Source: Oscillospiraceae bacterium
Lineage (GTDB): Bacteria; Bacillota_A; Clostridia; Oscillospirales; Oscillospiraceae
Direction: 5' to 3'
NCBI GenBank assembly: GCA_017627975.1
Contig: JAGAFT010000223.1
Location: 1-6,638 of the forward strand
Length of the DNA stretch: 6,638 nucleotides
The position numbers and the translations under genes are program-made. The notes under the pieces were generated by a model. The model was not told where the DNA came from, searched no databases, and saw nothing but the letters and a program-made list of their open reading frames with translations. How positions within the stretch are numbered: the first letter of the stretch is position 1; every line of letters begins with the position of its first letter. Shown here piece by piece: positions 1-5,876 of this stretch.

Positions 1-30
1 AGAAAACCTCTGCATCAAAAGACGCAGAGG
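1..30 (-). terminator. Attenuator terminator of the rplJ leader
   Basis: Read on the minus strand, CCTCTGC (30-24) pairs with GCAGAGG (13-7). The inner pairs TC/GA and a short T-rich loop extend the stem, and TTTTCT follows at 6-1. The U tract is cut by the window edge, so its full length is unknown. The position directly after an L10-type leader fits the intrinsic terminator used for attenuation of ribosomal L10 operons rather than the end of a gene. Confidence 0.8.
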
Positions 31-106
31 TACAAAAACAATCAAGATGATGTTGATGTCCTCGGCAGGATTTATGGGCAAACCCACCTGCTGTCTTCGG
101 AGCGCT
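1..106 (-). promoter_or_regulatory. Ribosomal protein L10 leader (rplJ operon autoregulation)
   Basis: The minus strand carries the hallmarks of the Firmicute L10 leader: CCGAAGACAGCAGGTG (100-85), a small TGGG/CCCA hairpin, then the conserved CCTGCCGAGG (69-60). GCAGG pairs with CCTGC and CTC with GAG across an asymmetric internal loop, the shape recognised by L10(L12)4. Downstream, GAGG (63-60) can instead pair with CCTC (30-27), helped by ATCAA/TTGAT between them. That would form an antiterminator blocking the hairpin at 1-30. In Bacillus subtilis, L10-L12 binding to such a leader favours termination. The rplJ gene must begin just beyond position 1, which I infer and cannot see. The family call rests on the conserved sequence and layout. 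Confidence 0.88.
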
Positions 107-111
107 CGAAT

Positions 112-140
112 AATATAGTCGATTTCGAGCCGTTTGTCAA
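112..140 (-). promoter_or_regulatory. Sigma-A promoter for the rplJ leader
   Basis: On the minus strand a perfect -35 box TTGACA (140-135) is followed by a 17-bp spacer and the -10 box TATATT (117-112). Transcription should start near 106-104, immediately before the L10-binding structure. This gives the ribosomal operon its own strong promoter, independent of the phosphatase-fold gene upstream. Confidence 0.85.
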
Positions 141-180
141 GAGATATTTTGACTGTTTCCGGTATTTTTTCAAAGGATTC

Positions 181-204
181 GGAGAAAGCGCCGCGGAAGC
201 GGCG
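181..204 (-). terminator. Possible terminator after the endonuclease/phosphatase-fold gene
   Basis: Ten bases after the stop codon at 214, the minus strand has a 6-bp GC stem, CGCCGC (204-199) and GCGGCG (194-189), closed by a TTCC loop. The sequence CTTTCTCC follows. The stem is strong but the U tract is short and interrupted, so termination may be partial. Its position between this gene and the rplJ promoter is what a transcription boundary needs. Confidence 0.4.
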
Positions 205-213
205 GCCAGCGCC

Positions 214-1269
214 TCAGCCGTTCAGGCTCACGGTCAGCAGGACCGGGTTGTGATCCGAGTTTTCAAAACCGAGATCGAGGGTTTTGACCGAGGAGACATC
301 CACGTTCGGCGAGACCAGAAAACCGTCGATGGCATAGTACTGGGTGTTTTCGGTGTCCGAGGGATCATAGGGCTGGTTCAGCAGGCGGCAGGTAGGAACC
401 GTCAGGTCGTAGGCAGAGCCGAAGCCGCCCAGCATATCGGTGTCGAGAATTCCGGGCGTCCAGAGCTCGGGATGGGTATTCGGCCAGGCTTTCTGTCCGC
501 CGGGGAAGATCTGGTTAAAGTCGCCGCCGGTGATGACGTAGTTTCCTTTCTGATACTCCTCGTCCAGGAAGTCCATCAGCTGCCTGGTCTGGGCGATTTT
601 CCCTTCGCCGTCGTCATAAGCCTCCAGGTGGACATTCACCAGGACCAGCTCATGCTCGGAGCCGGCCACCGGATGGCGGGTCACCAGCATGCAGCGCTTC
701 AGATTGGCCGTGGAAAGAGGCCAGGAGAAGGGGCAGGGCAGGGCGATCCGGTCCGCGGAGGCGACAGCCAGGTCCGTGGTGGTGAAGAGCCCGCTGTGGA
801 CTTTTCCCATGGGCGGAAAAGGAATCGGAACAAAGGGACAGGAATAGTTCAGGGCAAAGGCGGACACACCCCTGGCCAGAGACTCGGTCTCATCAATGCC
901 GTAGGTGCGGGCGGAATCGGTATCGACCTCCTGAAGAATCACGAGATCGGCCTTGACCTCTTCCAGCGAGGACGCGATTCCGCGAAGATAGGAATAGACA
1001 GCATCCGGGTCGCCAGGACGGGATTTTTTCCCTCCGTCCATGAAAAAGTCCTGCTGCTTTCCGAGCCCGGCATAGCCGATGTTCCAGCTCAGCACCGTAA
1101 AGCCGTCGGACGGGACGGGCGCGGTTCCGGCGCCGTCGCCATATTGAACCGAGACGGATTCCACATCGGCGGGACGGTACTCCGTGGCGGTCAGAAAGCC
1201 GAGAAGTCCGCCGAAGGCCACAACGATCACGAGGACAAGAATGAGCAGAACTCTAAGAAATTTCTTCAT
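214..1269 (-). CDS. Membrane-anchored endonuclease/exonuclease/phosphatase family protein
   Basis: The predicted product is 351 residues. It begins with MKK and a single hydrophobic segment (about residues 4-26), a signal anchor that should place the catalytic domain outside the membrane. The rest is an EEP (DNase I-like) fold with its motifs in order: SWNIGYAG (N63), LQEVDTD (E114), VNVHLEA (H214), GGDFNQ (D250, N252), AIDGF (D315) and the terminal SDHNP (D339, H340). These residues bind metal and cleave a phosphodiester or phosphomonoester. The substrate cannot be read from sequence; nucleic acids, phospholipids and phosphoinositides are all used in this superfamily. I chose the ATG at 1269 because AAAGGGGG lies 7 bases upstream and the signal sequence starts there. 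An in-frame ATG at 1302 lacks a suitably spaced ribosome site. The gene is divergent from glyA and has no obvious functional link to its neighbours. Confidence 0.88.
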   Translation of the reverse strand: MKKFLRVLLILVLVIVVAFGGLLGFLTATEYRPADVESVSVQYGDGAGTAPVPSDGFTVLSWNIGYAGLGKQQDFFMDGGKKSRPGDPDAVYSYLRGIASSLEEVKADLVILQEVDTDSARTYGIDETESLARGVSAFALNYSCPFVPIPFPPMGKVHSGLFTTTDLAVASADRIALPCPFSWPLSTANLKRCMLVTRHPVAGSEHELVLVNVHLEAYDDGEGKIAQTRQLMDFLDEEYQKGNYVITGGDFNQIFPGGQKAWPNTHPELWTPGILDTDMLGGFGSAYDLTVPTCRLLNQPYDPSDTENTQYYAIDGFLVSPNVDVSSVKTLDLGFENSDHNPVLLTVSLNG

Positions 1270-1292
1270 CGGAAAGCCCCCTTTTCTCCATG

Positions 1293-1321
1293 ATTCTACC
1301 ATCTTCCGCCGGAAGAGGCAA
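1293..1321 (-). promoter_or_regulatory. Candidate promoter for the endonuclease/phosphatase-fold gene
   Basis: On the minus strand TTGCCT (1321-1316) is followed by a 17-bp spacer and TAGAAT (1298-1293), a good -10 box. The start site would fall near 1286, leaving a leader of under 20 bases with the ribosome site near its 5' end. A perfect inverted repeat, TCTTCCG-c-CGGAAGA (1302-1316), fills most of the spacer and could be an operator. A second choice is TTGACA at 1353-1348, but the -10 box after it is poor. Confidence 0.4.
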
Positions 1322-1345
1322 GCGATATTCGTTCAAACTGACCGA

Positions 1346-1374
1346 TTGTCAAAAAAAGCCAAAAAAGGTATAAT
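1346..1374 (+). promoter_or_regulatory. Sigma-A promoter of glyA
   Basis: TTGTCA (1346-1351), a 17-bp spacer and a perfect TATAAT (1369-1374) form a near-consensus promoter. The start site should lie near 1381, giving a leader of about 30 bases. That is too short for a riboswitch or T-box, so any control would act at initiation. Confidence 0.85.
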
Positions 1375-1412
1375 ACCATGGCTTATAAGAAATAACAGGG
1401 AGGCAATCGCCA

Positions 1413-2654
1413 ATGAACTATGAACATATTCGGCAGGCCGATCCGGAGGTCTATGAGTCGATGATGAGAGAGCTGCAGCGGCAGCGGGACCACATCGAAC
1501 TGATCGCATCGGAAAACTTTGTCAGCGAGGCCGTCATGGAAGCCGTGGGAAGCCATCTGACGAACAAGTATGCCGAGGGCTATCCCGGCGCGCGCTACTA
1601 CGGCGGCTGCGATTTCGTCGACGAGGTGGAGCGGATCGCCATTGACCGCGCAAAGAAGATCTACGGCGCCGAGCATGTCAACGTGCAGCCCCATGCCGGG
1701 TCCCAGGCCAACGTCGCGGTATACCTGGCCCTGCTGAAGCCGGGCGACACCATCCTCGGCATGAGCCTGGCGGAAGGCGGCCACCTTACCCATGGGGCGA
1801 AGGCATCCATCTCCGGCAAGTACTTCCATGCGGAATCCTACGGCGTCAGCCGCGAGACCGAGCGGATCGATTACGAGGCGCTGCAGCAGAAGGCGGAGGA
1901 AGTAAAGCCGAAGATCATCATCGGCGGCGCCAGCGCCTATTCAAGATTCATCGACTACAAGCGGATGCGTGAGATCGCCGATTCGGTCGGCGCCTATCTG
2001 ATGGTCGACATCGCCCATGTGGCCGGCCTGATTGCCGGCGGCGTGCACCCGAGCCCGGTACCGTATGCGCATGTGGTGACCACCACCACCCACAAGACGA
2101 TGCGCGGTCCCCGCGGCGCACTGATCCTGTGCACCGAAGAACTCGGAAAGAAGATTGACAGCGCGGTCTTTCCCGGCTCCCAGGGCGGCCCGCTGATGCA
2201 CGTCATCGCGGCGAAAGCCGTGGCCCTGAAAGAGGCGATGCAGCCGGAGTACAAGGCCTATCAGCAGCAGGTTGTGAACAACGCGGCGGCGCTGGCGGCC
2301 TCTCTGCAGGCAGAGGGCGTCCGTCTGGTCACCGGCGGCACCGATAACCACATGATGCTGGCCGATGTCTACAGCTGCGGCAAGACCGGCAAAGAGGTCC
2401 AGGAGCTTCTGGACAAAGCGAACATCACCGCCAACAAAAACGGCATCCCCTTCGATACCCTGTCGGTCAAGGAGACCAGCGGCATGCGCTTCGGTTCTCC
2501 GGCCTGCACGACCCGCGGCATGAAGGAAGCGGAGATGACCGAGATCGGAAAACTGATTGCCCGCCTGATCCATGAAGGAGAGAGCGCCGTCCCGGCTGTC
2601 AGGGAAGAAGTCCTTGCAATTTGCAGCCGGTTCCCGCTGTATCCGGAATTATGA
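1413..2654 (+). CDS. glyA: Serine hydroxymethyltransferase
   Basis: This cytosolic PLP enzyme transfers the serine hydroxymethyl group to tetrahydrofolate, giving glycine and 5,10-methylene-THF, the main one-carbon source for purines, thymidylate and methionine. The 413-residue product has the usual bacterial length. Family signatures run throughout: ELIASENF near the N-terminus, [15 protein letters not shown] (residues 51-65), [28 protein letters not shown], and the cofactor site [13 protein letters not shown] with the Schiff-base lysine at K228. FPGSQGGP and the terminal TTRGMKE region follow. The start is fixed by AGGGAGG (1397-1403), 9 bases before the ATG. The stop overlaps the start of the next gene (ATGA), so the two are probably co-transcribed and translationally coupled. 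No residue looks abnormal. Confidence 0.98.
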   Translation: MNYEHIRQADPEVYESMMRELQRQRDHIELIASENFVSEAVMEAVGSHLTNKYAEGYPGARYYGGCDFVDEVERIAIDRAKKIYGAEHVNVQPHAGSQANVAVYLALLKPGDTILGMSLAEGGHLTHGAKASISGKYFHAESYGVSRETERIDYEALQQKAEEVKPKIIIGGASAYSRFIDYKRMREIADSVGAYLMVDIAHVAGLIAGGVHPSPVPYAHVVTTTTHKTMRGPRGALILCTEELGKKIDSAVFPGSQGGPLMHVIAAKAVALKEAMQPEYKAYQQQVVNNAAALAASLQAEGVRLVTGGTDNHMMLADVYSCGKTGKEVQELLDKANITANKNGIPFDTLSVKETSGMRFGSPACTTRGMKEAEMTEIGKLIARLIHEGESAVPAVREEVLAICSRFPLYPEL

Positions 2655-3517
2655 GGCGAAGCGTCGGCGGAAGAATCCTCGGAACGCTTCTTTCGCTTCT
2701 GATCCTTGCCGCGCTGTGCGGCTGCGGCATGGGTGCCGGGCCCGACCCGGAGCCGACGCCCGCCCCCACGCCCGAGATAACCCCGACGGTGGATCCGGAG
2801 GAAGAAGCGGCGCGCCAGGCCCGGCAGGAGCGCCTCGCGGCCCAGAAGGACGGATTCCTGCTGGACAAGGGATATCTCTATGCGGTGGATGAAGAGGGCG
2901 AGCTGCGCTGCAGCACCTATGTCGGCGTGCTGTATTTCGGGGAAGACGGCCGCTATACCAGCGGCTCGGAAAACCTTGACCGCCTGGTGGCGGGGGTAAT
3001 CCGGAAAAACACAGACGAGAAGATGAGCCGGATGGACATGCTCCGGGTCATGTATGAATACACCCGGGACAACATCAAGTATGTCGGCTTCGGAAACCAC
3101 GAGGACAGCTACAAGGCGGCGCACGGGAAAGACGGCTGGATGGTGGAGAGCGCGGCCTACGCGCTGGAAAACGGGACCGGAAACTGCTATCACTTCGCTT
3201 CGACCTTTGCGGCCCTCGCAAGAGGCATCGGCTTCCAGGCCTATGCCGCCTCCGGCGTGATCGGATCAGAGGAGCAGGAGCACGGCTGGGTCGAGATCGT
3301 GGACGACGACGGGACGGTCTGGTACAGCGACCCGGAGACGGAGTACGCCCGAAGCTACTGGATGGACCAGAAGTACGACCTGTTCTACAAATCCAAGGAC
3401 GAGATCGGCAGCGTGACGGGCATCGGGTATCTTGAAATGACCGATCCGTTTGAAGCCGAGCGGAAGGAAGCAGAACAGCAGGGACGCCCCCTTCCGTCGC
3501 CGGAACCGAAGCGCTGA
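2651..3517 (+). CDS. Transglutaminase-like domain lipoprotein
   Basis: The predicted product is 288 residues. A basic start (MRRSVGGR) precedes a hydrophobic stretch (about residues 9-22) ending in LCGC, a plausible lipobox with the lipidated cysteine at C25. A proline/threonine-rich linker (about 29-47) and a charged helical stretch follow. The C-terminal half matches the transglutaminase-like (papain-fold) superfamily, with the triad visible as GNCYHFAS (C179), EHGWVEI (H211) and YSDPE (D227). Such domains act as cysteine proteases, amidases or transamidases; the substrate here is unknown, but the lipid anchor suggests a cell-surface or wall target. I chose the ATG at 2651, which overlaps the glyA stop and opens directly on the signal peptide. 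No clear Shine-Dalgarno precedes it, which suggests coupled re-initiation. A TTG at 2621 in the same frame would add ten residues before the signal and is less likely. Confidence 0.85.
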   Translation: MRRSVGGRILGTLLSLLILAALCGCGMGAGPDPEPTPAPTPEITPTVDPEEEAARQARQERLAAQKDGFLLDKGYLYAVDEEGELRCSTYVGVLYFGEDGRYTSGSENLDRLVAGVIRKNTDEKMSRMDMLRVMYEYTRDNIKYVGFGNHEDSYKAAHGKDGWMVESAAYALENGTGNCYHFASTFAALARGIGFQAYAASGVIGSEEQEHGWVEIVDDDGTVWYSDPETEYARSYWMDQKYDLFYKSKDEIGSVTGIGYLEMTDPFEAERKEAEQQGRPLPSPEPKR

Positions 3518-3584
3518 GAAGTCCCGGCAGAGCGTGTTTCCGTACAGCTTGCCGGAGCGGGAGACTTATTCCGGAACATGATAT

Positions 3585-3632
3585 AAAAAGCAGGCCTGAG
3601 GTCCCGATTGAGGGACTTCAGGCCTGCTTTTT
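3585..3632. terminator. Bidirectional intrinsic terminator between convergent genes
   Basis: A 16-bp stem (3590-3605 with 3612-3627) encloses the 6-base loop GATTGA. It is flanked by AAAAA (3585-3589) and TTTTT (3628-3632), so it can end transcription from either side. The single imperfect position is a G-U wobble in the plus-strand RNA and an A-C mismatch in the minus-strand RNA, so termination of the glyA transcript should be slightly stronger. It lies 67 bases after the lipoprotein stop and 15 bases beyond the thrC stop. Confidence 0.95.
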
Positions 3633-3647
3633 GGCGATCCGCGGAGA

Positions 3648-5189
3648 TCAGAGCCGGCCGAGGGTCTTCAGGACATAGTCCGCGATGTCGGTCTTCTCGA
3701 TGACGTCGTTATGGAGATAAGCTTTGCCCTGCAGGCCGGAGAGGGAGACGGGCGGCTCCAGCCCGGAAACCCGGGAAAGCTGCGCCATCTGCTGGAAAGC
3801 ATCGCCCTCGGGGGCCTCGCCGAGGGCGGTGAGAACCGCGGCTGGGAACTTGAAGGGGGAGGCGGTGGAGAGCACCACCACGGGGGCACTGCTGGGCTCT
3901 TCTTTTTTATAGAGCTGCGCCGCGTGCAGCGCGACGGCCGTATGGGTGTCGGGGAGATAGCCGGTCTCGGAGAAGCAGCGGCGGATTTCCGCAAGGGTTC
4001 CGGCTTCGTCGCAGCAGTAGGCGGAGAAGTCCTTCCGGATGAAGTCCAGCGCCTTGGCCGAGATCTTATAATAGCCGGAATTCTGCAGGCGGAGCATGTC
4101 ATTCTTCACACACTCGGTGTCGCCGCCGGCCGCGTAGAAGAGCAGGCGCTCCAGGTTGGAGGAGACGAGGATGTCCATGGACGGAGAACTGGTTTTAAAG
4201 AACTCGCGCCGACGGTCATAGACGCCGGTGGTAAGGAAGTCGGTCAGAACGCGGTTGGCGTTCGAGGCGCAGACCAGCCGGCCCACGGGAAGGCCGAGCT
4301 GCTTGGCATACCAGCCGGCGAGGATGTCGCCGAAGTTCCCGGTGGGCACGACATAGTCCACCGGATCGCCGTAGGAGATGCGGCCCTGCCTCATCAGAGA
4401 AGCGTAAGCGAGGAAATAGTACACCACCTGGGGGGCGAGGCGGCCAATGTTAATGGAGTTGGCGGAGGAGAGTCGGACGCCGGGAACCGGGGCGCTGCCG
4501 GCATAGCGGGAGAAGACCTGCTTCACCGCGCTCTGGCAGTCGTCAAAGTTTCCCTTTACGGCGCAGACGGCCACGTTGCCGCCCTCCTGGGTCAGCATCT
4601 GGGCCTCCTGGACGGCGGAGACGCCCTTGTGCGGGAAGAAGACCATGATTCCGGTGCCCGGCACGTCATGGAAGCCCTCCAGAGCGGCCTTGCCGGTATC
4701 GCCGGAGGTGGCGGTGAGGATGACGGTCTTGTCTTTCATGCCGGTGAGTCCGCGCGCGGCGGTCATAAGCTGGGGCAGCATGCAGAGCGCCACGTCCTTA
4801 AAGGCGGCGGTGGGCCCGTGGAAGAGCTCCAGCACGTAGTCGTCGCCCACCGGCACCAGAGGCGTGAGCTCCGCACTGGCAAAACGGCCCTCATAGGCGC
4901 GGTGAACCAGCGGCCCCATATCGCCGAAGCCGGGCAGCAGCCGGGAGAGAATCTTCTCGGACTGGCCGAGAGGGTCCAGCGCGAGGCAGCCCTGCACATC
5001 GAAATTCCCGGAGGCGATCTGGGGGTCGACATAGAGACCGCCGTCCGGCGCAAGGCCGCGAAGCACCGCTTCCGGTGCGCCGGCACGGGCATCGCTTCGG
5101 GTGGATTGGAACGGGGCGGAGACCGCGGCGGAGGCAGAAGACTGCGCATCGGCGGAACAACGGGATTTCAAAAGATCAATCAGACTCAT
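3648..5189 (-). CDS. thrC: Threonine synthase
   Basis: This PLP enzyme converts O-phosphohomoserine to threonine and phosphate, the last step of the pathway. The 513-residue product belongs to the long threonine synthase type found in E. coli and many clostridia, not the shorter Bacillus type. Visible signatures are FQSTRSDARAGAPEAVLRGLAPDGGLYV (given here in pieces: FQSTRSDARAGAPEA, then LRGLAPDGGLYV), the cofactor lysine in FHGPTAAFKD (K131), TATSGDTGKAA (about 159-169), SSANSINIGRLAPQ and VPTGNFGDILAG. The N-terminus carries about 26 extra serine/alanine-rich residues before the point where homologues begin. The ATG at 5189 is supported by AAAAGGAA 7 bases upstream, and no better internal start is visible. 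It follows the ThrR-like regulator by 37 bases on the same strand, with no promoter evident between them, so the two probably form one operon. Confidence 0.96.
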   Translation of the reverse strand: MSLIDLLKSRCSADAQSSASAAVSAPFQSTRSDARAGAPEAVLRGLAPDGGLYVDPQIASGNFDVQGCLALDPLGQSEKILSRLLPGFGDMGPLVHRAYEGRFASAELTPLVPVGDDYVLELFHGPTAAFKDVALCMLPQLMTAARGLTGMKDKTVILTATSGDTGKAALEGFHDVPGTGIMVFFPHKGVSAVQEAQMLTQEGGNVAVCAVKGNFDDCQSAVKQVFSRYAGSAPVPGVRLSSANSINIGRLAPQVVYYFLAYASLMRQGRISYGDPVDYVVPTGNFGDILAGWYAKQLGLPVGRLVCASNANRVLTDFLTTGVYDRRREFFKTSSPSMDILVSSNLERLLFYAAGGDTECVKNDMLRLQNSGYYKISAKALDFIRKDFSAYCCDEAGTLAEIRRCFSETGYLPDTHTAVALHAAQLYKKEEPSSAPVVVLSTASPFKFPAAVLTALGEAPEGDAFQQMAQLSRVSGLEPPVSLSGLQGKAYLHNDVIEKTDIADYVLKTLGRL

Positions 5190-5226
5190 GACACAGTTCC
5201 TTTTCAGTCAGTATTTTCAGCGTTTG

Positions 5227-5664
5227 TTATTCTATGGCGAGCAGGCGCAAATTGTCAAGCCCGGGAATGGACGAAAGACGGCCGGAGAGGGAATCGACGC
5301 TCTCCGTAACATCGGTGATGTCGATGGAAATGGTGACGCTGGCTTTGTTGTGAATGGGAAGGCTCTGGGTGATGGTCAGGACACTGGCCCCGCATTCGGA
5401 GATACAGGCCAGCAGGGCGGAAAGCACACCGGGCGCGTGATCAAGCATCATGGAAAAAACCGCCTTTCGTGAGCTGTTCAGATCGGAAGGCTCAAAGATG
5501 TAATCTTTGTATTTGTAGTAGGTGCTGCGGGAAATGCCCACCTGCTTGACCGCCTGGCTGACCTCTTTGAACTTGCCGCTCTCCATCAGCCTGCGGCAGG
5601 CGAGGACTTTTTCATAGTATTCAGGCAAAATGCTTTTATGAACGATCAAATAGTTTGAAAGCAT
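5227..5664 (-). CDS. thrR: ACT-domain transcriptional regulator, ThrR/PheB (UPF0735) family
   Basis: The 145-residue product has an N-terminal helix-turn-helix (about residues 34-54, with VKQVGISRSTYYKYKDYIF typical of this family). A C-terminal ACT domain (about 67-143) starts at RKAVFSMMLDHAPGVLSALL. ACT domains bind amino acids, so threonine or a related metabolite is the likely effector. In Bacillus subtilis the ThrR protein, to my recollection the same family as PheB, represses hom-thrCB. Here the gene sits between thrC and a divergent hom, which strongly favours the same role. A GGAG lies 10 bases before the ATG at 5664. The matching operator candidates are at 5695-5715 and 5747-5762. 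The family is certain from sequence; the effector and targets are inferred. Confidence 0.88.
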   Translation of the reverse strand: MLSNYLIVHKSILPEYYEKVLACRRLMESGKFKEVSQAVKQVGISRSTYYKYKDYIFEPSDLNSSRKAVFSMMLDHAPGVLSALLACISECGASVLTITQSLPIHNKASVTISIDITDVTESVDSLSGRLSSIPGLDNLRLLAIE

Positions 5665-5694
5665 TGTTCAAAATCTCCAATTCTGAAAAAATCA

Positions 5695-5715
5695 GAAAAA
5701 CAAGACTTGTTTTTC
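5695..5715. promoter_or_regulatory. Candidate ThrR operator O1
   Basis: GAAAAACAAG and CTTGTTTTTC form a perfect palindrome with 10-bp arms around a single central A. It covers the proposed -35 box of hom (5707-5712) and lies just downstream of the expected start of the thrR-thrC transcript. A bound dimer here could therefore block hom initiation and hinder the opposite promoter. Assignment to the ThrR-like protein is inferred from the gene context and from the similar site O2. Confidence 0.65.
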
Positions 5716-5735
5716 AGGCAGGTATATGATACACT
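5707..5735 (+). promoter_or_regulatory. Candidate promoter of hom
   Basis: TTGTTT (5707-5712), a 17-bp spacer and TACACT (5730-5735) with an upstream TG (5727-5728) make an extended -10 promoter. Transcription would start near 5742, leaving a leader of about 135 bases. The alternative -10 box TATGAT (5725-5730) matches consensus better but has no -35 at a normal distance. The boxes are imperfect, as is common for regulated promoters. Confidence 0.5.
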
Positions 5736-5754
5736 GTCGCCCGTAAAAAAACAA
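5726..5754 (-). promoter_or_regulatory. Candidate promoter of the thrR-thrC operon
   Basis: On the minus strand TTGTTT (5754-5749) is followed by a 17-bp spacer and TATCAT (5731-5726). The start site would be near 5719, giving a leader of about 55 bases. The -10 box overlaps that of the divergent hom promoter, so RNA polymerase probably cannot occupy both at once. The -35 box lies inside the palindrome O2. Confidence 0.5.
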
Positions 5755-5762
5755 GTGTTTTT
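5747..5762. promoter_or_regulatory. Candidate ThrR operator O2
   Basis: AAAAACA and TGTTTTT form an inverted repeat with a 2-base centre (AG). Read on the minus strand it contains ACTTGTTTTT, exactly the core of O1. It covers the proposed -35 box of thrR (5754-5749) and the first transcribed bases of hom. Its centre is about 50 bp from that of O1, close to five helical turns, so two dimers could sit on the same face of the DNA. Confidence 0.6.
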
Positions 5763-5766
5763 ATTT

Positions 5767-5861
5767 CACGGACGAAAAGTTTTTTTAAAAGAACTCCGGC
5801 AGCTTCCCCGCCTCCGGCGGGGAGGCCGAAAAGAAGAATCCACGGACGAAAAGTTTTTTAA
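5767..5861. repeat. Direct repeat flanking a GC-rich hairpin in the hom leader
   Basis: CACGGACGAAAAGTTTTTT occurs at 5767 and again at 5841; the first copy has one extra T, and both run on into AA. Between them lies an 11-bp hairpin, GCTTCCCCGCC (5802-5812) and GGCGGGGAGGC (5816-5826), with a TCC loop and one G-U pair. No U tract follows the hairpin, so it is not a usual terminator. The second repeat ends just before the hom ribosome-binding site. It may be a small dispersed repeat or a duplicated leader segment. Confidence 0.7.
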
Positions 5862-5876
5862 TAAGGAGACAGAGAC

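Noticed and set aside
250..1293. Plus-strand frame of about 347 codons opposite the endonuclease/phosphatase-fold gene
   Set aside because: It has no recognisable motif or convincing ribosome site, while the minus strand shows all catalytic motifs of the family in order.
1323..1340. A PurR box upstream of glyA
   Set aside because: The minus strand has a CGAA-containing stretch (GAACGAATAT), but it departs from the CCGAAC core and lacks a second properly spaced copy.
3711..5309. A long plus-strand open frame (about 530 codons) opposite thrC
   Set aside because: It is the mirror of a clear threonine synthase, gives low-complexity Gly/Ala/Glu-rich sequence with no recognisable domain, and runs across the thrC start and into the regulator gene. 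GC-rich genes often leave such antisense frames open.
5681..5697. Inverted repeat TTCTGA/TCAGAA in the thrR leader
   Set aside because: It has only 6-bp AT-rich arms around an A-rich loop in a low-complexity stretch, and it overlaps the much stronger palindrome O1.
5742..5876. A threonine T-box or riboswitch in the hom leader
   Set aside because: I find no T-box core such as AGGGTGGNACCGCG and no terminator with a U tract. The leader of about 135 bases is filled by the repeats and hairpin.
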